From assembly GCA_002369515.1 (NCBI GenBank), contig DFFM01000034.1:1-5159 (forward strand): 5,159 nt of DNA. The letters run 5' to 3'. This document shows, piece by piece, positions 1-5,159 of the stretch (its first letter is position 1; the number at the start of each line of letters is the position of its first letter). This DNA is from Prevotella sp. UBA3776. GTDB taxonomy: Bacteria; Bacteroidota; Bacteroidia; Bacteroidales; Bacteroidaceae. The position numbers and the translations under genes are program-made. Under the pieces are notes generated by a model. That model worked only from the letters and a program-made list of their open reading frames with translations, had not been told where the DNA came from and ran no database searches.

Positions 1-1
1 C

Positions 2-124
2 GCGGAGCGTTATTCTTCCATCTATTTGGATGCTTTAAGCTACAAAGGATTTGGTAGTACGATTGCGGATAATCATAAAAAGTTTGTTTCCGGGTTAGCA
101 TTTGGGATGGCTGATGGGTATTAA
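2..124 (+). CDS. C-terminal fragment of an unrecognised protein
   Basis: This is an open frame entering from the left edge and ending at TAA 122-124; only the last 40 residues are visible. They begin AERYSSIYLDALSYKGFGST and end SGLAFGMADGY. I do not recognise the family. The tail is soluble-looking, with no membrane segment and no obvious catalytic motif; the aromatic last residue is compatible with an outer-membrane or secreted protein but is not diagnostic. The stretch is about 40% GC (50 of 124 bases by hand count), clearly lower than the sigma gene that follows (36 of 60 bases at 241-300), so it may have a different origin. It stops only 15 bases before the sigma-factor ATG, so read-through transcription into that gene is possible. 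The frame is convincing because the two other forward frames do not give a comparable reading across this stretch. Confidence 0.6.
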   Translation, partial: AERYSSIYLDALSYKGFGSTIADNHKKFVSGLAFGMADGY

Positions 125-139
125 TGTAAAAAAGACGTG

Positions 140-622
140 ATGGAAAGACATGATATCCAACGGCTGTTCATGCAGCACTATGCCAAGATGCTGAGGGTGG
201 CACGCACTATCCTCTACGACGAACAGGAGAGCAAGGATGTGGTCAGCGACATCTTTGAGGGACTGCTCCGTGGGCGGACAGCATTGTTGCCCGAAAGCGA
301 GGAACGCTACTTGCTGACGAGCGTTCGCAACCAGTGTCTGAAACGGCTGCGCCACCAGGAAACGAGGCTCCGCATGGTGACTGCCACTGCAGAGCAGGCG
401 GCCGATGCGGAGAACGAGGATGAACGCATGGCCGACATCGTAGAGTTTGTCATCGGCCGTCTGACCGAGCAAGAGCAACGCATCTTCCGCCTGCGTTTCA
501 CCGAAGGGTATAGTTATGAGGAGATAGCCTCAACAGAAAGCATCAGCCGCGTGGCCGTATGGAAACATCTTTCACACGCCTTGAAAGAAATCAAGAACCA
601 TTTTAATCCGAAAGGCTTATGA
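140..622 (+). CDS. ECF-family RNA polymerase sigma factor (Bacteroidetes type)
   Basis: This cytoplasmic sigma factor of 160 residues redirects RNA polymerase to a small set of promoters. Region sigma-2 spans about residues 8-75: LFMQHYAKMLRVARTIL, then the acidic ESKDVVSDIFEGLL helix and a YLLTSVRNQCLKRLR segment typical of ECF region 2.4. A short acidic linker follows (about 85-99). Region sigma-4 spans about 107-155: RLTEQEQRIFRLRFTEGYSY, then a helix-turn-helix (EEIASTESISRVAVWKHLSHAL) that would read the -35 element. Length and order fit the Bacteroidetes ECF family. ATG 140 is chosen; an in-frame GTG at 137 would add one residue, and an A-rich stretch (127-133) lies just upstream as is common in this phylum. 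The stop overlaps the next gene by four bases (ATGA), so the sigma factor and the anti-sigma protein are probably translationally coupled. Its target promoters cannot be identified here; autoregulation is plausible but not shown. Confidence 0.93.
   Translation: MERHDIQRLFMQHYAKMLRVARTILYDEQESKDVVSDIFEGLLRGRTALLPESEERYLLTSVRNQCLKRLRHQETRLRMVTATAEQAADAENEDERMADIVEFVIGRLTEQEQRIFRLRFTEGYSYEEIASTESISRVAVWKHLSHALKEIKNHFNPKGL
619..622 (+). promoter_or_regulatory. ATGA stop/start overlap, sigma to anti-sigma
   Basis: ATG (619-621) of the anti-sigma gene and TGA (620-622) of the sigma gene share bases. This arrangement usually means that ribosomes finishing the sigma gene start the anti-sigma gene, keeping the two proteins in a fixed ratio, which suits a partner pair. 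The coupling itself is inference. Confidence 0.75.
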
Positions 623-1197
623 AGACAAACGACCACAACAAGCAGTTGTTCCACGACATGCAGGAAGAACCCGACAAGTTTTCCAATCAGGAAATAGAAG
701 CCATGATGGACGACCTTGACCAAGAGGCCGACGCGGACGAGGCATGGCGGCAGTTCGCCCGGCAGCATATATCCTCAGTTCGCCCGATGCATACGTGGCG
801 GAAAGTGGCAGCTATACTCATTGGCGTATTAACATTGTCAGGCATTGCCATCGCGGCAGTCTGGAGCCTCACCCCCAGCCCCTCTCCCCAAAGCGAGGGG
901 AGCGGATACACGCAGGCTTCCGACACTGTAAAAAGGGTAACTACTCCACTCTCCACTGGGAGAAGGGCAGGAGGTGAAGCTACCTGTGTTTTTGACAACG
1001 TCACACTCGACAGCATCGCCAAGGACATTGCCGTCCATCATCACCTCGAGATGGACTTGCAGAACGAGCAGGCGGGCCAGCTGCGTTTCTATTTCGTGTG
1101 GAACCAGGACGAGAGCCTGCAGGAGGTCATCGAGAAGTTGAACATGTTCGAACAGGTCAATCTGACTGTTGAGGACCGTAAACTGATTGTCAGATGA
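619..1197 (+). CDS. Short FecR-like membrane anti-sigma protein with DUF4974/STN-like C-terminus
   Basis: This 192-residue protein is predicted to be a single-pass inner-membrane protein that holds or activates the adjacent ECF sigma factor. Residues 1-59 are a charged cytoplasmic segment (FSNQEIEAMMDDLDQEADAD, then EAWRQFARQH) expected to bind sigma. Residues about 60-82 form one membrane helix (WRKVAAILIGVLTLSGIAIAAVW). Residues 84-121 are an odd Pro/Ser/Gly-rich linker encoded by a palindromic repeat (see 866-980). Residues about 122-192 (VFDNVTLDSIAKDI ... LRFYFVW ... SLQEVIEKLNMFEQVNL ... KLIV) match the pattern of the DUF4974/STN-like periplasmic domain that ends many Bacteroidota FecR proteins. 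At 192 residues it is well short of usual FecR proteins (about 300 or more), and I see no central FecR domain. It overlaps both neighbours by ATGA. The role is inferred from architecture and gene order. Whether it is purely inhibitory or also needed for sigma activity cannot be told. Confidence 0.87.
   Translation: MKTNDHNKQLFHDMQEEPDKFSNQEIEAMMDDLDQEADADEAWRQFARQHISSVRPMHTWRKVAAILIGVLTLSGIAIAAVWSLTPSPSPQSEGSGYTQASDTVKRVTTPLSTGRRAGGEATCVFDNVTLDSIAKDIAVHHHLEMDLQNEQAGQLRFYFVWNQDESLQEVIEKLNMFEQVNLTVEDRKLIVR
884..902 (+). repeat. Inner hairpin 1 of the palindromic element
   Basis: CTCCCC at 884-889 pairs perfectly with GGGGAG at 897-902 around a 7-base loop (AAAGCGA). It sits just inside the left outer arm, so the element can fold either as one long stem or as two local hairpins, a design typical of REP-like and other mobile palindromic repeats. 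Confidence 0.65.
950..963 (+). repeat. Inner hairpin 2 of the palindromic element
   Basis: TCTCC at 950-954 pairs with GGAGA at 959-963 around the 4-base loop ACTG. It overlaps the start of the right outer arm and mirrors the position of the first inner hairpin. The stem is only five pairs, so by itself it would be weak; its placement symmetrical to hairpin 1 is what makes it meaningful. Confidence 0.5.
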
Positions 1198-1199
1198 TG
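1194..1199 (+). promoter_or_regulatory. ATGATG stop/start overlap, anti-sigma to receptor
   Basis: Two consecutive ATG codons (1194-1196, 1197-1199) overlap the anti-sigma stop TGA (1195-1197). Either start couples translation of the receptor to the anti-sigma gene; the choice changes only one Met at the front of the signal peptide and cannot be settled from sequence. Confidence 0.7.
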
Positions 1200-3761
1200 A
1201 AGCGCCTCATTATTTCTCTTATCGCCCTGTTGTGTCTATGCCAAGCACAGGCACAGCAAATCACACGCAACTATGACAACGTCACCATGTCTGAGGCCCT
1301 GCGCGACCTCAACGAGCTGTCGCGTGACTACACCATCAGCTTCATGTACAATGAGTTGGAGGACTTCCGCGTGACCACCAGCATCAAGCACCGCTCCGTG
1401 CCCGACGCCCTCCGCCAGATCATAGGATTCTATCCCATACGGGTGGCAGAGTTGGGAAAGGGCGCTCTGTTTGTGGAGTGCATTCAAAAGACAAGCACCC
1501 GATACAAGGGCAACATCATCGACGAAAAAGGTCTGCCCATTGCATACGCCAATGTCTGCCTGCTTCATCCATCAGACTCAACGGTCGTTGGGGGTGGCGT
1601 GAGCAATGAGGCGGGCCTCTTCGTCATCCCCTGCGATGTAAAGCCTGTTGTGGCTCGCATTTCATTCGTCGGGTATAAGACTATCACAAGGCAATTCAAC
1701 GGCAACGAACTTGGCACCATACGGATGCAGCCAGACAGCTACAGGCTGAACGGTGTGGAAGTGAAAGGCACCCGTCCGTTGGTGAGAATCAAGGATGATG
1801 CCTTTGTGACCACTGTTGAGGGCAGTTACCTCTCGAAGATGGGTACGGCTGGCGATGTGCTGACGCATATACCGGGTGTGCTGCTGGGCGGCAGCAGCAT
1901 CGAAGTGTTGGGCCGCGGCAAACCACTCGTCTATGTCAATGGCCGGCAGATGCGTGACCTGGGTGAACTCAACCAACTGAGCAGCGAGCAAATCAAGGAC
2001 GTGGAGGTTGTCATGACGCCTGGCGCAAAATACGATGCCTCGGTGCGTTCCGTCATCCGCATCAAGACCATCCGTCCTCTTGGCGAAGGATTCAGTTTCG
2101 ACAACAAGACATTGGCAGGCATCAATCATTACCTCTTCGGCCAAGAGGAGATCAACGTCAACTATCGCGTCGGTGGCCTCGACCTCTTCGCGACGGCAGA
2201 CATAGAAGACTTCCGGATGAAGGTGGAGAACACAAGCCGACAGGACACTTATCTCCCGCACCCCTATCCGCAGAAACCCGCCTCGCACTACAAGCAGCAG
2301 AGCATCACCAACTACAGGCCCCATACCAATATCTATTATGGAAAGTTGGGATTCAACTACCTGTTCGACGATCATCACGCCATCGGCATGACCTACACCG
2401 CCGCCTCGCGACCATCCCGTCAGGAAAGCAATTTTGTGACCGATGCATTCGAGGACGAGACAGCCGAGGATCAGCTGACAGGTGACGGCCAGGAGAAGAC
2501 CCAAAGAATCGAACACAACGTCAATGCCTACTATTCGGGCACCGTGGGCAAATGGTCGATAGATGCCAATGCCGACATGGTGGTTCAGAACGAGACCGTC
2601 GATGCCTTTACGACAGAGGTGGCCAAGGCAAGCGAAAGCCGCAAGGTGACGACTTGCAGCGAGGCCAAGAACCGGCTCTATGCCGCCAAGCTCGTAGCTG
2701 GCCATCCGGTATGGAAAGGGAAACTCGAATTGGGCGCAGAGGGCAGTTCAGTGCGCCGTACTGACGATTTTCTCAACCCGGAGAGAATCATTGCCAGCAG
2801 CAGTACGGAGACCAAGGAGACCAGCGGGGCCTTGTTCGCTGAACTGACGCAAAGGTTTGGCAAGTTGACGGCAAAACTCGGCTTGCGCTATGAGCATGTT
2901 GACAGCCGATACTATGGAACGATCAACACCAGTGACACCACCCGAACGTATAACGACGTGTTCCCCTCGGCCATGCTGTCCTACCCCTTAGGCAAGGCGC
3001 AGGCACGGCTCAGCTACGCCCGGAACATCAACCGACCGGCCTTCGGCCAGCTGACGAACAATCTGACCTACATCAACCGATACCTCTACGAGAGCGGCAA
3101 TCCCTACTTGCGCCCGACCTATCGTGACAATCTCTCGCTGGCCCTCAACTGGAAGTGGATGATGGCGATGATAGACTATGCCCATGTTCATGACTACATC
3201 GTCAGTTCCTACTCCAGCTACAACGGCGACCCGACAATCGCGCTGCTGCAGAAGAACAATACCAGCGGCTTCAACACCTTGCAGACCATGCTCCATCTTG
3301 CGCCCACGTTTGGCTGTTATCACCCCCAGCTCATGCTCGCCATGATGTGGCAGGACTTAGAGGTGAAATACATGGGTGAGAGCAAAAAGATGAACGAGCC
3401 GATGCGCATCATCCGCTTCAACAATGCCGTCAACCTGCCCCTGGATGTCTGGCTGAATGCAGACCTGTCGTGGCGCTCGGCCGGTGACTCGGAAAACATC
3501 CACCTCGGTCAGTCTTGGCAGTTCGACCTGAGTCTTTACAAGGCATTCTTCCACGACCGCCTGAGTGTGAAACTGGCCTTCAACGACGTCTTTGCCTCCA
3601 TGCGGCAGAAGATTACCATCTTCAGCGACGTCCATCAGTTCTACCTGGACAAGCGGACAGACAACCGCAGTCTGAAACTCACCATTCGCTATAACTTCAA
3701 TCCTGCCCGCTCGAAGTATAAGGGAACGGGCGCAGGCAACGACGTCAAGGGACGACTCTGA
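1194..3761 (+). CDS. TonB-dependent receptor-like outer-membrane beta-barrel protein with STN-like signalling domain
   Basis: This 855-residue protein is predicted to sit in the outer membrane and act as transporter and/or ligand sensor for the upstream sigma/anti-sigma pair. Residues 1-20 are a signal peptide (KRLIISLIALLCLCQAQA, likely cut before QQ). Residues about 22-96 form an STN-like domain (YDNVTMSEALRDLNELS ... ISFMYNELEDFRV ... SVPDALRQIIGF). Residues about 103-180 are a carboxypeptidase-regulatory-like beta-sandwich (YKGNIIDEKGLPIAYANVCL ... ISFVGYKTI). Residues about 186-295 are the plug (GTAGDVLTHIPGVLLGG ... PLVYVNGRQMRDLGELNQLS ... IKDVEVVMTPGAKYDAS). The rest is barrel, with repeated amphipathic strands, and resembles the 'outer membrane beta-barrel family' (PF14905-like) more than SusC. 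The tail SKYKGTGAGNDVKGRL after the last strand is a style I associate with Prevotella members. No clear TonB box is visible. ATG 1194 gives an ATGA overlap; ATG 1197 is equally possible and drops one Met. No SusD-like gene follows. The ligand is unknown. Confidence 0.9.
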   Translation: MMKRLIISLIALLCLCQAQAQQITRNYDNVTMSEALRDLNELSRDYTISFMYNELEDFRVTTSIKHRSVPDALRQIIGFYPIRVAELGKGALFVECIQKTSTRYKGNIIDEKGLPIAYANVCLLHPSDSTVVGGGVSNEAGLFVIPCDVKPVVARISFVGYKTITRQFNGNELGTIRMQPDSYRLNGVEVKGTRPLVRIKDDAFVTTVEGSYLSKMGTAGDVLTHIPGVLLGGSSIEVLGRGKPLVYVNGRQMRDLGELNQLSSEQIKDVEVVMTPGAKYDASVRSVIRIKTIRPLGEGFSFDNKTLAGINHYLFGQEEINVNYRVGGLDLFATADIEDFRMKVENTSRQDTYLPHPYPQKPASHYKQQSITNYRPHTNIYYGKLGFNYLFDDHHAIGMTYTAASRPSRQESNFVTDAFEDETAEDQLTGDGQEKTQRIEHNVNAYYSGTVGKWSIDANADMVVQNETVDAFTTEVAKASESRKVTTCSEAKNRLYAAKLVAGHPVWKGKLELGAEGSSVRRTDDFLNPERIIASSSTETKETSGALFAELTQRFGKLTAKLGLRYEHVDSRYYGTINTSDTTRTYNDVFPSAMLSYPLGKAQARLSYARNINRPAFGQLTNNLTYINRYLYESGNPYLRPTYRDNLSLALNWKWMMAMIDYAHVHDYIVSSYSSYNGDPTIALLQKNNTSGFNTLQTMLHLAPTFGCYHPQLMLAMMWQDLEVKYMGESKKMNEPMRIIRFNNAVNLPLDVWLNADLSWRSAGDSENIHLGQSWQFDLSLYKAFFHDRLSVKLAFNDVFASMRQKITIFSDVHQFYLDKRTDNRSLKLTIRYNFNPARSKYKGTGAGNDVKGRL

Positions 3762-3771
3762 CAGCAGAATC

Positions 3772-5151
3772 ATGAAACTGGTAGAAAGTAAGAACGTATA
3801 TGCATACGTTCTGCTGTCGTTGGCGTTCATCATCGTCAACCTCGCCACACTGAGCAATCTGGCTCCTTGGGTGGACGAAGTGATGATGCTCGACACGTCA
3901 TATAATGCAGCGTTTCATGGCCGATGGGAGACTACGGCCTGGTATCGTGTGGTCGGACAGTATCCATTCTCGACCTATCCTCCGCTTTACCAAATGACAG
4001 CCGCCGTGTGGATGTGGCTTTTCGGAGGCAGTATGGTGGTTGCCAGAAGTCTGAATCTTCTCATTGCGTTCGCGCTGGGAGGTACATGTCTGCGGCTCAT
4101 GAAACGTCATGGGATGGAACTGACCCTATGGACGACAGCCCTGTTTACGGTGCTGTTCTGGGGCAACAGCGAGATGGCTTGGATGTATCGCAATGGACGG
4201 CCCGACATGTTGGGCGCACTCGTTGCCAGCCTTACCGTCTTGGCCACTGACCATTGTCTGCAGGCAAAGTCGCTTCCCGCCCGCATGGCCGTTGTCGGCA
4301 GTTCCGCCCTTCTCTTCTGTTCGGGCATTCAGTCTGCCGTATATCTGTGCGCCCTTTGGCTGTTTTCCGTCATCGTGATGAAGAGGCGGCGCAAGGAGCT
4401 TGTCGCCTTGCTCCCTCTTCTGCTGGCAGGCTTTGGGCTGGGGCTGCTCTTGGTGTCGCTTTTCATGCTGTTTAATGGTCGGTTGGAGGCTTTTGTCTGT
4501 AGCATTGTGCAATATTCGGCCACATTGTCGGACATGGCTTTGGCAGTGCTTCCGTGGGTTGGTGAGATGCTGAACTTCGACGTTTCGCCCTACACGCAGA
4601 AACTGTCAGAACTTGCCACGGGCAGAAGCTTTGTTGTACGGCTTGCCTCAATTGCGGAATACCACAGTTTCCTCATACTGTCGGTTGTCACGCTGACGGC
4701 ATACGCGACCAGTTTCAAGAACGACAAGTGCCGACTGGCGAGCGACGAAGGATTCCTCCTTTTGCTCTGTGCGTTCTTTGTGCCCCTCTTTATGAATCTG
4801 GCAGGACGCTTCGCCCCCTATTACCACTGGATGGCTTTCCTTCCACTGTTGTTTTCCATCACGTCCATGGCCGGCAGACGCCGATTGTGGCTTAGGGTGT
4901 ATGGTGTGGCTGCCTTGGCCACATCGGTTATTGGCGTCAAGTCGATGTTGCCCGATGAACATTGGAACAGCGACCGTGTTCACTCTTTTGTGAAACGGCA
5001 GCAATTCAAGCCGTCGGATGTCTTGGTCTGTCCATTCTCTCTGTTCTATGAGGCAAAGCCAGTTTGCGACACCTGCTATTTCGTTGGGATATTCCCCGCA
5101 GAATACATCAACCACGTGGACTATATCATCGAAGACCCCAGTTCGGGATAA
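3772..5151 (+). CDS. Polytopic GT-C-type glycosyltransferase (ArnT/PMT-like), putative
   Basis: This 459-residue inner-membrane protein has roughly 10-11 hydrophobic segments, starting at residues 9-31 and including 204-232 and several between about 295 and 395. Hallmarks of the GT-C fold are visible in the N-terminal third: an acidic WVDE motif at 33-36 in the first periplasmic loop, a YPPLY motif at 69-73, and GRPDML at 142-147, all placed as in ArnT/PMT-like (PMT_2, GT39/GT83-like) transferases. Such enzymes transfer a sugar from a polyprenyl-phosphate donor to a lipid, glycan or protein acceptor on the periplasmic face; donor and acceptor are not predictable here. The C-terminal soluble part (from about residue 400) is small, shorter than in full-length ArnT, and ends IIEDPSSG. 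It starts 10 bases after the receptor gene on the same strand, so it is probably the last visible gene of the same operon. A different polytopic function is possible but less likely given the motifs. Confidence 0.78.
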   Translation: MKLVESKNVYAYVLLSLAFIIVNLATLSNLAPWVDEVMMLDTSYNAAFHGRWETTAWYRVVGQYPFSTYPPLYQMTAAVWMWLFGGSMVVARSLNLLIAFALGGTCLRLMKRHGMELTLWTTALFTVLFWGNSEMAWMYRNGRPDMLGALVASLTVLATDHCLQAKSLPARMAVVGSSALLFCSGIQSAVYLCALWLFSVIVMKRRRKELVALLPLLLAGFGLGLLLVSLFMLFNGRLEAFVCSIVQYSATLSDMALAVLPWVGEMLNFDVSPYTQKLSELATGRSFVVRLASIAEYHSFLILSVVTLTAYATSFKNDKCRLASDEGFLLLLCAFFVPLFMNLAGRFAPYYHWMAFLPLLFSITSMAGRRRLWLRVYGVAALATSVIGVKSMLPDEHWNSDRVHSFVKRQQFKPSDVLVCPFSLFYEAKPVCDTCYFVGIFPAEYINHVDYIIEDPSSG

Positions 5152-5159
5152 GAAAGTCG

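Larger units (their letters stand above)
866..980 (+). repeat. Palindromic repeat element inserted in frame in the anti-sigma gene
   Basis: The left arm 866-888 and right arm 958-980 are imperfect inverted repeats, matching at 19 of 23 positions when one is reverse-complemented. The arms are built from C-rich (CCTCACCCCCAGCCCCTCTC) and G-rich complements. Translations show the hallmark of a dispersed repeat family: forward frame of the host gene LTPSPSP ... TPLSTGRRAGGEA; second forward frame PHPQPLSPKRGER; reverse strand APLALGRGAGGEA and PSLWGEGLGVR. From general knowledge such peptides recur in many Bacteroidota and other genomes where this repeat is translated. No transposase is encoded and no target duplication is evident at the edges. 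The visible palindrome is 115 bases, so the true insertion must differ slightly (for example 114 or 117) to keep frame. Confidence 0.85.

Noticed and set aside
50..125. Possible Bacteroidota promoter for the cassette: TTTG motifs at 50-53, 83-86 and 101-104, with TAGCATTTG at 96-104 and AAAGTTTG at 79-86 resembling the -7 element TAnnTTTG.
   Set aside because: No pair has the usual spacing of about 19-21 bases between the -33 TTTG and the -7 element, and TAGCATTTG has one base too many between TA and TTTG. The motifs lie within coding sequence and such short matches are expected by chance.
137..139. GTG at 137 as the start codon of the sigma factor.
   Set aside because: The ATG directly after it (140) is in the same frame and is the more common start; the GTG would add only one residue.
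866..980. The element as an insertion sequence remnant or a MITE with a target duplication.
   Set aside because: There is no transposase fragment and I see no direct repeat at the two edges. The structure and peptides fit a dispersed palindromic repeat better.
866..993. The palindrome plus the T-run at 989-993 as an intrinsic terminator or attenuator.
   Set aside because: The T-run is eight bases beyond the right arm, only five long, and is part of the conserved VFDN codons. The stem lies inside a translated gene whose downstream partners must be transcribed. An effect on mRNA stability remains possible but is not supported here.
1662..2705. Long antisense open frame of 347 codons opposite the receptor gene.
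   Set aside because: The + strand frame has a complete domain order, signal peptide and family motifs. The antisense translation has no recognisable motif and is explained by the codon bias of a GC-rich gene.
1194..3761. The outer-membrane protein as a SusC-type polysaccharide transporter.
   Set aside because: No SusD-like gene follows, the length is shorter than usual SusC proteins (about 1000 residues), and the plug and barrel pattern resembles the PF14905-like outer-membrane barrel family.
3357..3896. Antisense open frame spanning the receptor/glycosyltransferase junction.
   Set aside because: It runs against two well-supported genes and shows no family motif or matching start context.

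Overview
The window looks like a fragment of a Bacteroidota chromosome, most likely from Prevotella or a close relative. The evidence is an ECF sigma factor of the Bacteroidetes type, a membrane anti-sigma protein ending in a DUF4974/STN-like domain, and a large outer-membrane barrel protein with a Bacteroidota domain order and a C-terminal tail style I associate with Prevotella. No species can be assigned from the sequence alone. All real genes are on the + strand. There is no RNA gene, CRISPR array or insertion sequence, and no stretch above 15 bases lies outside a coding region.

Layout. (1) Bases 2-124 are the last 40 codons of an unrecognised, AT-richer gene (about 40% GC). (2) Bases 140-622 encode an ECF sigma factor. 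(3) Bases 619-1197 encode a short, single-pass anti-sigma protein. (4) Bases 1194-3761 encode an 855-residue outer-membrane protein with signal peptide, STN-like domain, carboxypeptidase-regulatory-like domain, plug and beta-barrel. (5) Bases 3772-5151 encode a polytopic membrane protein that looks like a GT-C glycosyltransferase of the ArnT/PMT kind. Junctions 2/3 and 3/4 are ATGA overlaps and the 3/4 to 5 gap is only 10 bases, so genes 2-5 read as one transcription unit.

Likely working model (inference from the FecA-FecR-FecI type of cell-surface signalling): the outer-membrane protein senses or imports a ligand, its periplasmic STN-like domain contacts the C-terminal domain of the anti-sigma protein, and the sigma factor is then released or activated. 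No SusD-like gene follows the receptor. A membrane glycosyltransferase follows instead, which raises the possibility that the circuit is tied to envelope glycan modification rather than to polysaccharide uptake.

The most striking feature is at 866-980. A GC-rich imperfect palindrome lies in frame inside the anti-sigma gene, exactly in the periplasmic linker between the membrane helix and the C-terminal signalling domain. Its translation (LTPSPSP ... TTPLSTGRRAGGEA) has the hallmark of a dispersed palindromic repeat family that turns up in many bacterial genomes, so a normally non-coding repeat appears to have been domesticated as a protein linker.
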